Virus record (IMG/VR): IMGVR_UViG_3300048115_000399
Span: 1-25,897 of that record
DNA length: 25,897 nt
Direction: 5' to 3' (one strand)
Origin: a virus
The notes below the pieces were generated by a model that saw only the letters and a list, made by a program, of their open reading frames with translations, did not search any database and was not told where the DNA came from. This document shows positions 13,067 through 22,159 of the stretch, piece by piece (position 1 is the first letter of the stretch; every line of letters starts with the position of its first letter). A program made the position numbers and the translations under genes.

Positions 13067-14014
13067 TTAAGCTCCGTAGTAAACAATGTCAGATGCAACA
13101 CCATACTGCACACCTGCTGTGTAACGCATAATGAATCTAACATTTTTGCTTCCGTCCAAATCTGCCATGTCCAACACTCGCACCTCATTGTGATCGTTGA
13201 GTAATCCTGTGCCGAAAAATAGGTTAGATTTTTGAGCAGCTACCATTCTGTTGTCTGCAAGTCCATTTGCAACAACAATAGAAACTCCATCAAAAGAAAG
13301 CCCTGCTCCTCCATTGTACCACATTGTACCTTGTGCACCGATACCTGAGTTGTTTTCTCCGTTTACGAAACTTCCGAATCCACCCAAAGCACGAACATAA
13401 GCACGAGCGATATTTTGAGAAACATATATTAGCATGTCTTCTTTATTGTATAGTGATGAAGGTATTGCATCAACTACTTTTCCAAGCTCTCCAATTACGT
13501 TGCTTGATGTAACTGTTGCAGGAGTCTCGACATGACCACCTGCTGATGCGAATGCTGCATCTGCAAATAGAGTAGAGAATCCATCAAAAGTTCCTGCTCC
13601 TGCTGATCCTGACCAAATAGATGTCTCAGTTGCTGATGCTACATCTGCAGAGATTCTTGCGATAAAGAAATCGCTGAATTTTGGAGGTAGCGAGTCGTGT
13701 GCTGAAAAGCCCATTGACTCAGCCTCCCAATCGTCCTGAAATGGAGTCTTGCAAAGCTCTAAGTTCACTTGTAACTCTTTTGGTTCAAGTATTCTTTCAG
13801 TTAGATCAACTGATCCTGTGTCTGTAAATCCGCAAGTTGCATTTGCGATAGCAGAAGTGTAATCAACTTTTTTGATCACTTCTTTTAATTTGATGTTTGG
13901 CTTAACTGTGATTAGTTGGTTAGCCAATGTGTTACCACTTAATAGAGCCGCTCCGATATATTCTCCTGCAAACTGCCCTGCATAAGTAGATGTAATAGAT
14001 ACTGATGTTGCCAT
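13067..14014 (-). CDS. Major capsid protein
   Basis: Protein of 315 residues, probably the major capsid protein of the HK97 fold. It begins MATSVSITSTYAGQFAGEYI; then come ILEPKELQVNLELCKTPFQD, the Ala/Gly-rich helical region with DVASATETSIWSGSAGAGTF (spine helix and loop), GKVVDAIPSSLYNKEDMLIY, VSQNIARAYVRALGG, and C-terminal strands (VRFIMRYTAGVQYGV) typical of the A-domain. Its place after protease and scaffold-like genes is the classical one, and it lacks a long delta-domain because the Glu-rich scaffold-like protein is separate. The ATG at 14014 follows the scaffold stop by 5 nt. Upstream AT-rich sequence shows no SD. Confidence 0.85.
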   Translation of the reverse strand: MATSVSITSTYAGQFAGEYIGAALLSGNTLANQLITVKPNIKLKEVIKKVDYTSAIANATCGFTDTGSVDLTERILEPKELQVNLELCKTPFQDDWEAESMGFSAHDSLPPKFSDFFIARISADVASATETSIWSGSAGAGTFDGFSTLFADAAFASAGGHVETPATVTSSNVIGELGKVVDAIPSSLYNKEDMLIYVSQNIARAYVRALGGFGSFVNGENNSGIGAQGTMWYNGGAGLSFDGVSIVVANGLADNRMVAAQKSNLFFGTGLLNDHNEVRVLDMADLDGSKNVRFIMRYTAGVQYGVASDIVYYGA

Positions 14015-14019
14015 TTTTA

Positions 14020-14682
14020 TTATTGTTTAATGTTTAAAATTTTGCTCACTATTCTATCGTAAGCGGTTATATTCTTGTTAGTGTTAAATTTGAATTTAGC
14101 CTTGAAAGCACTCTCCTCTTTTGGTGCATGCTTCAATGGTTCTGTTGCAGGTTTTGAAAGCTCTTCTTTCAACTCTTCTTGCTCACTAACCTCTTCGTTA
14201 GTAGCATCCGACTCGACTTGCTCATTCTTAACCTCTGCCTCAACCTCTTCTGTCTGCTCACTCATTTTCTCCTCTGTGATAGTCATTTTTTCAATCATTC
14301 CCTTGATCTCTTCTAAGGCAGTATAAAATTCTTCTTTTGAAACGTATTCCATTTTTTCTTCCTTTGGTTCATCCTCCAAATTAGCTTCGACCTCTTCCTC
14401 TTGCTGAACTTCCTTTTCAGCCTCTTCCTTTTCAGCCTCTTCTTGTTCTCCAATCATAGCAATAATGCCATCCTCTTCGACAATTAGTTTTTTGCCATCT
14501 TCCATTTTATACTCTCCTTTTGGTAGAGCGACCTTGTCATCCTCTGTAACAATAAAAACCGACTCTCCTTTTGCAAAGCTATCTGCTTCAACAATAGTTC
14601 CGTTGTCTAATTTCATTTGTTCCAAATTTACTTGCAAGCCCAAAACTTCTTTGACTTTGTTTAGTGTTGTTGTTGCACTCAT
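14020..14682 (-). CDS. Glu-rich scaffold-like capsid assembly protein
   Basis: Protein of 220 residues; probable scaffolding protein for procapsid assembly. The N-terminal 75 residues are compact (LGLQVNLEQMKLDNGTIVEA, VALPKGEYKMEDGKKLIVEE). Residues about 78-190 are strongly acidic and low-complexity (EEAEKEEAEKEVQQEEEVEA) with a predicted helix (SKEEFYTALEEIKGMIEKMT). The C-terminus turns basic (FKAKFKFNTNKNITAYDRIV), as scaffold C-termini that bind capsid subunits often do. Position between protease and capsid supports the role. The Glu runs are encoded by GA-rich repeats. Confidence 0.7.
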   Translation of the reverse strand: MSATTTLNKVKEVLGLQVNLEQMKLDNGTIVEADSFAKGESVFIVTEDDKVALPKGEYKMEDGKKLIVEEDGIIAMIGEQEEAEKEEAEKEVQQEEEVEANLEDEPKEEKMEYVSKEEFYTALEEIKGMIEKMTITEEKMSEQTEEVEAEVKNEQVESDATNEEVSEQEELKEELSKPATEPLKHAPKEESAFKAKFKFNTNKNITAYDRIVSKILNIKQ

Positions 14683-14732
14683 TTTTCTGATTTATTTAAT
14701 TAACGATTTTAATTTTAAAAATTGCGTTTAAG

Positions 14733-14885
14733 CTATTCATTTTCTTTTGAATATACTGATCCAATACCTTGTGCCATTAAACTGCCATCACAACATTTTC
14801 TGTGATAAGTATTGTCCTCACACAAACATCCTCTTTTACCATTTTTAGGGCTTGAATAACTCGGTGTTTTAAAATATCTATTCAT
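14733..14885 (-). CDS. Small Cys-rich conserved phage protein, 50 aa
   Basis: Reading from the ATG at 14885 gives 50 residues with the core RGCLCEDNTYHRKCCDGSLM followed by AQGIGS. The C-x-C ... K-C-C-D-G-x-L-x-A-Q-G-I-G pattern recurs, as I recall, in small flavobacterial phage proteins of the capsid region; function unknown. Four Cys (20, 22, 31, 32) could form a zinc knuckle. The ATG overlaps the protease stop by 8 nt; a 50-nt non-coding gap (14683-14732) separates its stop from the scaffold-like gene. Confidence 0.65.
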   Translation of the reverse strand: MNRYFKTPSYSSPKNGKRGCLCEDNTYHRKCCDGSLMAQGIGSVYSKENE

Positions 14886-15462
14886 TTGAAATTATATTTT
14901 TTAATGTTTGAATGATTTGTTGATTCATCTCCTCCTCAGTAATTTTATTTCCCTCTGCTTTATCAGCGAAGTAACCCTCAATGCTAAAGCCTTTGACCTT
15001 TCCTGTTTTTACATATTCATTCCAAACCTGATCATTGTCAACCTTTACTGCTCCAACCCAACTGCCTAATGGCAAGTCCATTCCATAAATGTTTGACTTG
15101 TCATTTTTTTTATCCTCAACCAACCATGATTCAACAAGAGTTAACCCCTTTAAATCCTCACTATGCTCCAAAGTGGAGTTGGCTTGGTTTCCTTGTTTTA
15201 GGTATAGTTGGGATGCTTTCTGAACTGTCTCTCTGCTGAAATAAATATAGTATTCATCTTCTCCATTTTTTCTGTAAATAGGTTTATTAGGTATCAGTAT
15301 TGGTCCGACTAAGATTTTTCGCTCCTTGTCTTGTTCTGCGAATCTAAACTCTTGCGACTTTAAAGCAACAAAGTCCTGCTCAATTGCAGGAGATTCAACA
15401 ACAGAAATTGCTTCAACAAAATTGTCTTGATCTTCATCCAAAATTAGTTCGACTATTCTCAT
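14878..15462 (-). CDS. XkdF-like prohead (capsid maturation) serine protease
   Basis: Protease of about 194 residues, of the XkdF/Peptidase_S78_2 type, that should process scaffold and capsid proteins in the procapsid. Hallmarks are VVESPAIEQDFVALK near 21-35, VGPILIPNKPIYR near 52-64, LEHSEDLKGLTLVESWLVED (H100 and S112 as likely catalytic His and Ser), LPLGSWVGAVKV near 130-141, and VKTGKVKGFSIEGYF near 151-165. I chose the ATG at 15462 because it sits 5 nt downstream of the conserved motif and gives the usual start (MRIVELIL); an upstream in-frame codon at 15522 would overlap the tape measure gene. First gene of the capsid unit. Confidence 0.85.
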   Translation of the reverse strand: MRIVELILDEDQDNFVEAISVVESPAIEQDFVALKSQEFRFAEQDKERKILVGPILIPNKPIYRKNGEDEYYIYFSRETVQKASQLYLKQGNQANSTLEHSEDLKGLTLVESWLVEDKKNDKSNIYGMDLPLGSWVGAVKVDNDQVWNEYVKTGKVKGFSIEGYFADKAEGNKITEEEMNQQIIQTLKNIISNE

Positions 15463-15465
15463 AAT

Positions 15466-15494
15466 TGTATAACGCGTTAAATTTATTTTTTTGT
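15466..15494 (-). promoter_or_regulatory. Candidate phage late promoter, copy 2
   Basis: The minus strand reads ACAAA (15494-15490), 14 nt, GCGTTATACA (15475-15466), 3 nt, then the ATG at 15462. It fits entirely into the 34-nt gap between the tape measure stop and the protease start. No terminator precedes it, unlike the other two copies, so the capsid unit may also be read from upstream. Confidence 0.65.
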
Positions 15495-15496
15495 GT

Positions 15497-18079
15497 TTAA
15501 CCGATGGTTGCACCATCAACAATGTTTCTCTCTAAACTTTGTGCTGTTGTAACATCTTGACTCGTAACAAATGCTTTGATTGGTTGCTGTTGCTGACCTG
15601 CTATTGCATCAGCTAATTGATTTGTTCCGCTTGATCCAACTATATTAAATGCAGGTAATTGTGATCCTCCCTCAGCATTTGCCATTCTCGGTGTTGAAAC
15701 TGTTGGGGCTGATCCTCCTCCCCCTCCTGAAGCTCCTGATTTTGCAACTGCTTTTTTTACGCTCCTCATTAAAGCAATTCCTTGACCAACAGCCATTGCA
15801 ATAGTAATGATGTTTTGTGGAAAACCGATTTTTGAACTTGACGAAATGTTTTTTGCTGAATCAACTGCTGACTCAGCCACAGCTTGTTTGCCTTTGAATG
15901 AAATCCTTTTGAGTTCCAAAATACTCTCTTTTAGCATCAATGCTTGTTTTGCAACAAGTAATGCTTTTCCGACTCCACTCTCTGCACCTGCTACTGAGAT
16001 CACAGCATCCAATGTGTCAAGCTTATCTTGCCTCTTTTTAGCCTCAATATCTGAAAGGTGCTCTTGCTCTTCTGTATTGATTTCAACCATCCGATCTGCA
16101 AGCTGTTTTTTAAGCAAAGCCTTTTGCTCATCGTTCAACAACTCATCTTCAAGCAATAATGCTTGTTGCTCTTTTATTTTCTCTCTTCTTTCGCTAAATT
16201 GTAACTCATCAATTTCTTTGTCGAAAGTGAATTGATCAAGCTTTTCTTGGTTTTTCTTATTTCGATCCGATTGAGCTTTTTCTTCATCTTTAGCTTTTGC
16301 CTCCTTTTCTAAACTATCATAAAAATCGTTAATTTGCTTTTCTGCTTTTCTTTTCTCCTCTGTAGTTAACTTTAAAGCATCCAACTCCTCTAATGCTCTT
16401 TGACGTTTTCTTTCTGCTTTTTCTAATTCTGATTTGTCGACTAAATTCTCAGATGCTTGTTGATATTTTTTTTCAATAGCAGCCAACTTTTTTAAATCAC
16501 TTTCCCTCTGCTTTCTTGCCTCTTCTGCCGCTTTTTTTCTATTCTCTTCTGCCTCTGCATCAAACTTAGCTTGTTGCTCCTGATTCTTTTTTTCTTGTTT
16601 TTTCTTTTCTTTTCTCTCTGCTTGTCCACTTCTTTCTGCAGCGAATCTAATTGCCGCTGTCAATCGGTTTTGAGCAACCTGTGCAAATTTTTCTGCTCCT
16701 GCCTGAATATCCTTTGCCCCATCCTCAACCAATTTTTTAGCCTCATCAAATCTTTTTTGAGCGGCTTTTTTATCAATAGCTTTTCCGATCAAAGGTATTT
16801 TTGAAATTGCCAAAATAGCACTATTAGCAAACATTCCTATTGCACCGCCTAAAATTTTCAATAGCCCTTTTAGTATATCTACGTTTCCACTAACTGCAAG
16901 TTTGATATTGTTCCATGATTCACGAAAGCTAAAAGCCAAAACATCAATAACAAATCCCAATCCCTCGATTGCTAATGTCAACCCCTGAATGACTTTCCTT
17001 TGTAAGAAATTTATTGGTCCCTCTCCATCTTCAAAGCCCAAAAGTAAGCCCTCCCAAGCTGATCCAAGTTTTGTCATATCCCCATCTAAATTGTCGAGTC
17101 TGACCTCTGCCATTTTTGCTGCAGCACCCTCAGCACCCTCAAATTTTGAAGTCAAATCGTCCAATTCCTGATTGCCGACTTTTGCTAAGTTAAGTAAAGC
17201 TTTACCTCCATTGATTCCTACCAACTCGATTGCTGTGTTCAACTTGTTTGAAGAGCCATTGACCTGATCCATAGCCTCCTCTAAAGTCAATCCCTTTTTT
17301 GATAACTCAATAAATGTCTTAGCAAGTCCTGTTCCTGCCATACTGCCTGTGATACCTGTATTTGCCAATCCACCAAGCAATGCTGTTGTTCTCTCAACGC
17401 TCACTCCGACTGCAGATGCGGCAGGTGCAACCATTTTCAAACTCTCTCTCAACTTATCAAAATCCAAAGCTGTTGTTGAGGTGCTTTTAGCAAAGACATC
17501 TACCAACCTTTGTGTGTCCTCAGTTTCCAAACCAAATGCACGAACTGTTGATCCTGCAAAAGCAGCAGCCTCACTCAATCCAATCTCCAAAGATGCAGCC
17601 AAATCCAAAATAGCAGGAGTTGAATTTTCAATGTCTTGTAATGAAAACCCTAACTTAGCTAATTCGGTCTGTAAACCCAAAACTTGCTTTGCTGTAAAAG
17701 CTGTTGTTGATCCTAATTGCTTTGCTTGATCAGTAACTCTCTCCAATTCATCTGCTGTCTTTCCTGTAACTGCTCTTAATGTAGAAACACCTTTCCCAAA
17801 CTCAGCACCTGCCTTTGCAGCTTTAGCCATAACACCAACCAAAGCACCAACTGCCACAACTATTGCTCCGACTCCTGTTGAAATAAGTGCAATTTTGAAA
17901 GCGTTAAGTGCAGGGATTGCAGATAATATGCCTGCCCTCATTGCACCAAAAGCACCTGACAAACCTTTGCTTGTAGTCTTTGCAGATTTACCTGTCTTTT
18001 GTAAACCCTTGTCAAGCTTTGCTACGCTTTGTTGCGCCTTGCCTGTTTCTATCTTTACAATTATTGTTTCTTGCGCCAT
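15497..18079 (-). CDS. Tail tape measure protein (TP901 core type)
   Basis: Protein of 860 residues that sets tail length and passes into the cell during DNA ejection. After a basic N-terminus comes a hydrophobic stretch (residues about 51-90: PALNAFKIALISTGVGAIVV, then VGALVGVMAKAAKAG). The TP901-type core follows (KTADELERVTDQAKQLGSTT, TAKQVLGLQTELAKLGFS, LDLAASLEIGLSEAAAFAGS, TTALLGGLANTGITGSMAGT). Two more hydrophobic segments lie in the middle (GLTLAIEGLGFVIDVLAF; ILGGAIGMFANSAILAIS), then a long Lys/Glu/Ala coiled coil (about 490-690) and a Gly-rich C-terminus. At about 1.5 Å per residue this would suit a tail near 130 nm, which is inference. The ATG overlaps the 49-residue gene. Confidence 0.9.
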   Translation of the reverse strand: MAQETIIVKIETGKAQQSVAKLDKGLQKTGKSAKTTSKGLSGAFGAMRAGILSAIPALNAFKIALISTGVGAIVVAVGALVGVMAKAAKAGAEFGKGVSTLRAVTGKTADELERVTDQAKQLGSTTAFTAKQVLGLQTELAKLGFSLQDIENSTPAILDLAASLEIGLSEAAAFAGSTVRAFGLETEDTQRLVDVFAKSTSTTALDFDKLRESLKMVAPAASAVGVSVERTTALLGGLANTGITGSMAGTGLAKTFIELSKKGLTLEEAMDQVNGSSNKLNTAIELVGINGGKALLNLAKVGNQELDDLTSKFEGAEGAAAKMAEVRLDNLDGDMTKLGSAWEGLLLGFEDGEGPINFLQRKVIQGLTLAIEGLGFVIDVLAFSFRESWNNIKLAVSGNVDILKGLLKILGGAIGMFANSAILAISKIPLIGKAIDKKAAQKRFDEAKKLVEDGAKDIQAGAEKFAQVAQNRLTAAIRFAAERSGQAERKEKKKQEKKNQEQQAKFDAEAEENRKKAAEEARKQRESDLKKLAAIEKKYQQASENLVDKSELEKAERKRQRALEELDALKLTTEEKRKAEKQINDFYDSLEKEAKAKDEEKAQSDRNKKNQEKLDQFTFDKEIDELQFSERREKIKEQQALLLEDELLNDEQKALLKKQLADRMVEINTEEQEHLSDIEAKKRQDKLDTLDAVISVAGAESGVGKALLVAKQALMLKESILELKRISFKGKQAVAESAVDSAKNISSSSKIGFPQNIITIAMAVGQGIALMRSVKKAVAKSGASGGGGGSAPTVSTPRMANAEGGSQLPAFNIVGSSGTNQLADAIAGQQQQPIKAFVTSQDVTTAQSLERNIVDGATIG

Positions 18080-18210
18080 GATATTTCTCTTTTAGCTTGT
18101 TTAAAGCCCTCTTTTATTGTTTGGGGTAATTTATACTTTCCTTGTGCAATTCTTATGCTTTCGGTTTCTCCATTTAAGTAGGGTAATAATTTTATTATTT
18201 CGTTTATCAT
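18061..18210 (-). CDS. Small protein between tail-tip and tape measure genes, 49 aa
   Basis: Reading from the ATG at 18210 gives 49 residues: MINEIIKLLPYLNGETESIR, then IAQGKYKLPQTIKEGFKQAK and a basic end (REISWRKKQ). It is helical and basic; no family is recognised. The ATG overlaps the stop of the 733-residue tail protein, and its 3' end overlaps the tape measure start by 19 nt, so it fills the gap completely. It may assist tape measure or tail-tip assembly. Confidence 0.6.
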   Translation of the reverse strand: MINEIIKLLPYLNGETESIRIAQGKYKLPQTIKEGFKQAKREISWRKKQ

Positions 18211-20411
18211 TAGTATATGTTTGATGTATAATTAAACAATTCTAACTTGCTCTCATTATTTTTAAGATTAGTTGTTATGCTGTTTATTATGTAAAATCTA
18301 TTTCCTATTTGCAACCTGTCTGCGAGTGAATAATTCCTTAAAAAATCAGATGGTAAAAAAGCTGTGATTTTTACTGCTCTTCTTTTCTGACTGAAAACTT
18401 CTTTTATGTATTTTAAATAATACTCATTAAATAAACTCCGATCCTTTGTGATTCCTGTCCATTCATCAACTTCTGATCCAAAGTTTATTGTTTCTTGCTG
18501 TAAGCTATTTGCAGCACGATTGTATTGTGTAACAGGTGCTGCATTGTTAGAATCAATGCCTGAATAAAAACTCAATCTTCTTGCGTAGCCTGTTTGTGTT
18601 TGCCTTCTTAAAAAAAGTAGAGGTTTTGTAAGTGTAGCATTTTGATCCTTATCAACACTCCATCCGACTGCTATGTTTGTTCGTACGCTTCCATCCGACA
18701 GCCTTTCGTAAATCATTTTTTCAAAAGGTAAAGTAATTACATATTTGTTGCCTCTATCTGTTGAAGCAACTTCAGGTTGCTGAGTACAATTCTCTAAAAA
18801 TCCAAACTTGTTATTGTTGATCTCATTAAAATTGTGAGCCAAAAATGTCTTAGGTTCTTGCCATCTCAAAGCGACCTCTTGATATGGTATAGCATAGTCA
18901 ATATCTGATTTGTTTTTAGCTACATATTTAGTAATGTCTCTTACAATTCCTGTCTCCATAAATTTGTCTAAAGTCATGACCTTGACCTTGCCATCTCTTT
19001 GAATAAAAGCTGTTAGGTTAAACATCTTAAACATGCCTGTCAAAAATTCTAAAACCTTGATATTAGGCATTTGATCTGACATAACTATTCTCGAAACCCC
19101 TGTTGTTGGCTGTATGTCTCTAAATTGTTGCTCAAAACTTATAGTATAATTTGAAAAAAAACTGTTTAAAATTCTTGATCCTTTTATTCTTAAATCAGCT
19201 GAGTAAGTAAAATTAGGATCGCTTGTTTCAATAACCCATCGAAAAGATTGTCTGTTTGTTCCTAAAATAAAAGATTGTAAAACACCTGTTCCTGTTTGAT
19301 TTTGTATTGAATTTTGTATTGATGTTGTGCCTGTAACATTCTCACAAATGATGTTAAACGGTTGACTGCTTGATGATGTTATAGTTAATGAATAAGAATA
19401 AGATTCGCTCTGTGCTTGGTAATTAGGGTAACCCAATCCATTGTTGTAATACCAACTATCACAACTCCAAATCCCTCCTGAGATTTCTGAGTTTGCACAA
19501 GGGAATGGTGTTATACCACCAAATGCATTTGCATTTGTGTAACAAGTTGCATCCTGAAGTGGGTTGATGACTGACCAAGTATTGATGTCTCCTGCAATAT
19601 ATCCGATCCCTGTGATAGGTATTCTAATTTGACTGCCTCCTGAATAACTGACTGCAAGGTCTCCCTTTTGTCTTGCTATCCACAAATATAGCTTGTCGTA
19701 GATATCATTTTGAGATGTATTAAAAAAAGAATCTGCATCTGTTTTGTTAAATTCTAAACCTGCAAAATTCTCAATCTCCTCAATGACTTTTGAAACCCTG
19801 ATTGCAGGTTTTAAATCTGTATATCTGACTCCTTGATTGTTTGTAGGGCCACTCCCTGCATAGTCCAAATTGCGACTCCCTGCAGATGTATTTGAACTAT
19901 CGAAATAAAGCCTCTCTGTGTGAGATATTAAGGGGTAAATAATATTATTTGATATTAAATTTGCTCTCAAACCCTGCAGAACATTTGCTCTGTTATAATC
20001 ATGATTGTAAGTTGTAACTGCCTCGAAAACATTTTGAAGTGAAATCTCTTTTAATTTTTTTTTGAGATCAACTGTTTCTCCAAAAAATGTCGCCTTGTAA
20101 GCATAAGGTTTATTGTTTGTCATTTTGACTCCATCCAAAGCCAAAAATCCTTTTCTAAATTCTTGTTGATTTAACAAAATTTTTGCAGGTAATTTGTCAT
20201 TTGCATTGAATCCATTAGCAATCCCATCGTCATAAAAATGCTTAAAAACTCGATTGTTGATTTTAGATGCAGGCATTGTAAACGACTTAGAAAAATCAGT
20301 GAAGATTGATCCAATGTCTTTCACATTTTGAATTGTTTGTGTAAGAGTAATGCTCTCATCTTTAAAAAGCTCTACTCTCTGACCATCAACAAAAAGCTGT
20401 ACTATCTGCAT
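18210..20411 (-). CDS. Tail tip / baseplate-like structural protein, 733 aa
   Basis: Large virion protein of 733 residues. The N-terminus (VDGQRVELFKDESITLTQTI, QNVKDIGSIFTDFSKSFTMP, ASKINNRVFKHFYDDG) is a signature I associate with conserved Bacteroidota phage tail-tip proteins, playing the distal-tail/hub role. A beta-rich middle (270-420) is Ser/Asn/Gly-rich. The later part (MPNIKVLEFLTGMFKMFNLT, AFIQRDGKVKVMTLDKF) has the strand-helix form of hub (gp27/Tal-like) domains. The C-terminal SLADRLQIGNRFYIINSITT and NNESKLELFNYTSN resemble tail-hub OB-type ends. It is coupled to the 388-residue gene with no gap. The exact position in the tail is inferred from order: before the tape measure here, whereas such genes usually follow it. 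Confidence 0.65.
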   Translation of the reverse strand: MQIVQLFVDGQRVELFKDESITLTQTIQNVKDIGSIFTDFSKSFTMPASKINNRVFKHFYDDGIANGFNANDKLPAKILLNQQEFRKGFLALDGVKMTNNKPYAYKATFFGETVDLKKKLKEISLQNVFEAVTTYNHDYNRANVLQGLRANLISNNIIYPLISHTERLYFDSSNTSAGSRNLDYAGSGPTNNQGVRYTDLKPAIRVSKVIEEIENFAGLEFNKTDADSFFNTSQNDIYDKLYLWIARQKGDLAVSYSGGSQIRIPITGIGYIAGDINTWSVINPLQDATCYTNANAFGGITPFPCANSEISGGIWSCDSWYYNNGLGYPNYQAQSESYSYSLTITSSSSQPFNIICENVTGTTSIQNSIQNQTGTGVLQSFILGTNRQSFRWVIETSDPNFTYSADLRIKGSRILNSFFSNYTISFEQQFRDIQPTTGVSRIVMSDQMPNIKVLEFLTGMFKMFNLTAFIQRDGKVKVMTLDKFMETGIVRDITKYVAKNKSDIDYAIPYQEVALRWQEPKTFLAHNFNEINNNKFGFLENCTQQPEVASTDRGNKYVITLPFEKMIYERLSDGSVRTNIAVGWSVDKDQNATLTKPLLFLRRQTQTGYARRLSFYSGIDSNNAAPVTQYNRAANSLQQETINFGSEVDEWTGITKDRSLFNEYYLKYIKEVFSQKRRAVKITAFLPSDFLRNYSLADRLQIGNRFYIINSITTNLKNNESKLELFNYTSNIY

Positions 20412-21578
20412 TTATCTTACATTTTGAATTGTGTCAAAAGCATATTCAAATTCAAATGTGTATTGAATCAGCTTGTCATTGACTCCTGTTTTAAATTGTT
20501 GACTCGATGTTTTAACAATTACAGGCACGACGCTTAAATCTTCAAACTCCAACCAAACGCTCTCAGATAAAAGCAATTGCTTGATAGGATCATTCATGCA
20601 CTCTCCAATAAATCCTGTATTGCAAACTATTCTCTCATTTGCCGAAATATCAAATCTCTGTTTTGTATGGGAGTTAGTATCATAGCTTGGTATTGTGGTT
20701 GTATAATCTAAAATGTTTGCTTTAAATTCCTGATCTCTAACCTGTATAGATTGTATGCTTTTCTTATCAACCCAAATATCCTGCAACGCTCCATATTTAT
20801 TGTAAAATACCACTCTTATTTTTTCAAACTTTCCACATTGTAATCGGTTAAGAGTAAGAACTGTGGTTTGACTTGATCCTACATTGCTTTGTATTGTAAT
20901 TGTATCTCCATCTCCAAATTGTCCTGCACCTAAAATCAAGTATTGTATTTTATCATTTGAATCACTACTATCTGTAATCACTTGACTAACTGCTGTTCCA
21001 TCCCAATTAACATCTGCTGCAGTCCAATAGTATTCTGTCTCATTCCAATATCCTGCCCCTCCGATGTAATTTGCTGTGCCTTGTGGCTCTGAAAATAAAG
21101 GGATTCGTATATCTCTCCCTGTTGTAAAATAGACACAATGATTGTCTTGCAATACTTGAGGTGTAAAAGGTTGTGCAGGATTTTGAGGTTGATTAAATCT
21201 TCGTGGGTTTGATCCCTCATTAAAATAGCCGAATCCATCAAAAGCCAAAAAATTTCTATCGTCTTGCTCTGTGAAAACTGTATTGTCAAACTCTGTTATA
21301 ACTGCATCTAACTCAACCCAAACTGCATCAATAGCAGATGTGTAGTATTTTGTAAACAATTCATCTCGAATAAACTCTGCTATGTCAATAACAATGTAAG
21401 GTGTATTTGTAGATACGATTTCTCTCTCAATATAGAAATCCGATGTCGGAGGTTTATCTGTTCCGAAAACTCCACTGTAAATAAAAACATTTACTTGCAC
21501 CCCAACTAAAGTTCGGTTGCTTTGTGTTGCCTCATATTTAACGAAGTACGGACTTCTTGCATTTATGATTGTACTCAT
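20412..21578 (-). CDS. Tail structural protein, 388 aa, beta-rich
   Basis: Protein of 388 residues beginning MSTIINARSPYFVKYEATQS, then LVGVQVNVFIYSGVFGTDKP, which reads like a fibronectin-III or Ig-like strand pattern. The middle has NGxxY-type turns and many aromatic residues (YIGGAGYWNETEYYWTAADV). The C-terminal part (ANERIVCNTGFIGECMNDPI, KQLLLSESVWLEFEDLSVVP) is compact and seems conserved in related phages as I remember them. Probably a tail-tip component working with the 733-residue protein directly downstream. The ATG at 21578 overlaps the stop of the gp10-like gene (ATGA). No enzymatic motif is visible. Confidence 0.55.
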   Translation of the reverse strand: MSTIINARSPYFVKYEATQSNRTLVGVQVNVFIYSGVFGTDKPPTSDFYIEREIVSTNTPYIVIDIAEFIRDELFTKYYTSAIDAVWVELDAVITEFDNTVFTEQDDRNFLAFDGFGYFNEGSNPRRFNQPQNPAQPFTPQVLQDNHCVYFTTGRDIRIPLFSEPQGTANYIGGAGYWNETEYYWTAADVNWDGTAVSQVITDSSDSNDKIQYLILGAGQFGDGDTITIQSNVGSSQTTVLTLNRLQCGKFEKIRVVFYNKYGALQDIWVDKKSIQSIQVRDQEFKANILDYTTTIPSYDTNSHTKQRFDISANERIVCNTGFIGECMNDPIKQLLLSESVWLEFEDLSVVPVIVKTSSQQFKTGVNDKLIQYTFEFEYAFDTIQNVR

Positions 21579-22159
21579 TGGTTATCTGTTTTTCTATTTT
21601 GATATTTTTCTTTGATCATAGTAACTAAATCTCTGACAAAACCCTGAGTCACTTCATCAGGCAAACGACCATACGCTCTGTTGTAAGGGTTTGAAAAAAA
21701 ATAAGTAGGTTTGATCCCCTGAGCATAGATAAACTTGCTTAAAACGAATCCAATTGCTTTGTAGTTGCCTTTTGCGAATCTCCCCTTTTCATCTCTCAAT
21801 CTAAAATTTTTTCTTTTAGCCCATTCTGTAAGAGGTTTCATTGGTGGGTATTTACTTTTGAAACTGAATCTGCTTAAAGGTGCTTTTTGAACTCCTGTTC
21901 TTTTTTTTCCATTAGCAGTCCATCTGTCAATGATTGATGGGTCTGCACCTTTGACTCCCTGATCAACAAATGCTCCATACTTCCCCAAATTAAAAACAAC
22001 AGAAAACCCTTTTTTGTCCTCAATGATTGAATAGTTTAATGCTGAATAAAGCAAACCCTGATCAATCTTTTTTCTCCTTGTTAGGTTGCCTCTTGATTTA
22101 GCTATTACATTCTTGCCAAAAGCTTCAATGACTTGTCTTGTTTCTTTTAGGTATTGCAT
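21575..22159 (-). CDS. HK97 gp10-like head-tail connector / neck protein
   Basis: Protein of 194 residues, basic, probably a neck or tail-completion protein. The N-terminus is helical and basic (FGKNVIAKSRGNLTRRKKID), followed by LLYSALNYSIIE, FSVVFNLGKYGAFVDQGVKG (the strand plus YGxFVDxG feature of HK97 gp10-like proteins), KYPPMKPLTEWAKRKNFRLR, and the C-terminal helix QGFVRDLVTMIKEKY. Its place next to a tail-terminator-like gene matches the usual pairing. The ATG overlaps the upstream gene by 13 nt. The assignment depends on motif and order. Confidence 0.65.
   Translation of the reverse strand: MQYLKETRQVIEAFGKNVIAKSRGNLTRRKKIDQGLLYSALNYSIIEDKKGFSVVFNLGKYGAFVDQGVKGADPSIIDRWTANGKKRTGVQKAPLSRFSFKSKYPPMKPLTEWAKRKNFRLRDEKGRFAKGNYKAIGFVLSKFIYAQGIKPTYFFSNPYNRAYGRLPDEVTQGFVRDLVTMIKEKYQNRKTDNQ

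Noticed and set aside
14075-14731. Plus-strand Ser-rich open frames opposite the scaffold-like gene
   Set aside because: They arise because Glu/Lys codons on the minus strand read as Ser/Phe/Leu on the plus strand; no start signals or overlaps with neighbours.
14683-14732. 14-residue open frame after the Cys-rich gene (ATG at 14742)
   Set aside because: Too short to support, with no conserved feature; the gap holds only AT-rich sequence.
15807-18095. Plus-strand open frames antisense to the tape measure gene (e.g. 15807-16235, 16571-16804, 17349-17729, 17895-18095)
   Set aside because: They are mirror frames of a long Lys/Glu/Ala-rich coding sequence; the translations are Ser/Cys/Phe-rich without family features, and the opposite strand is clearly coding.
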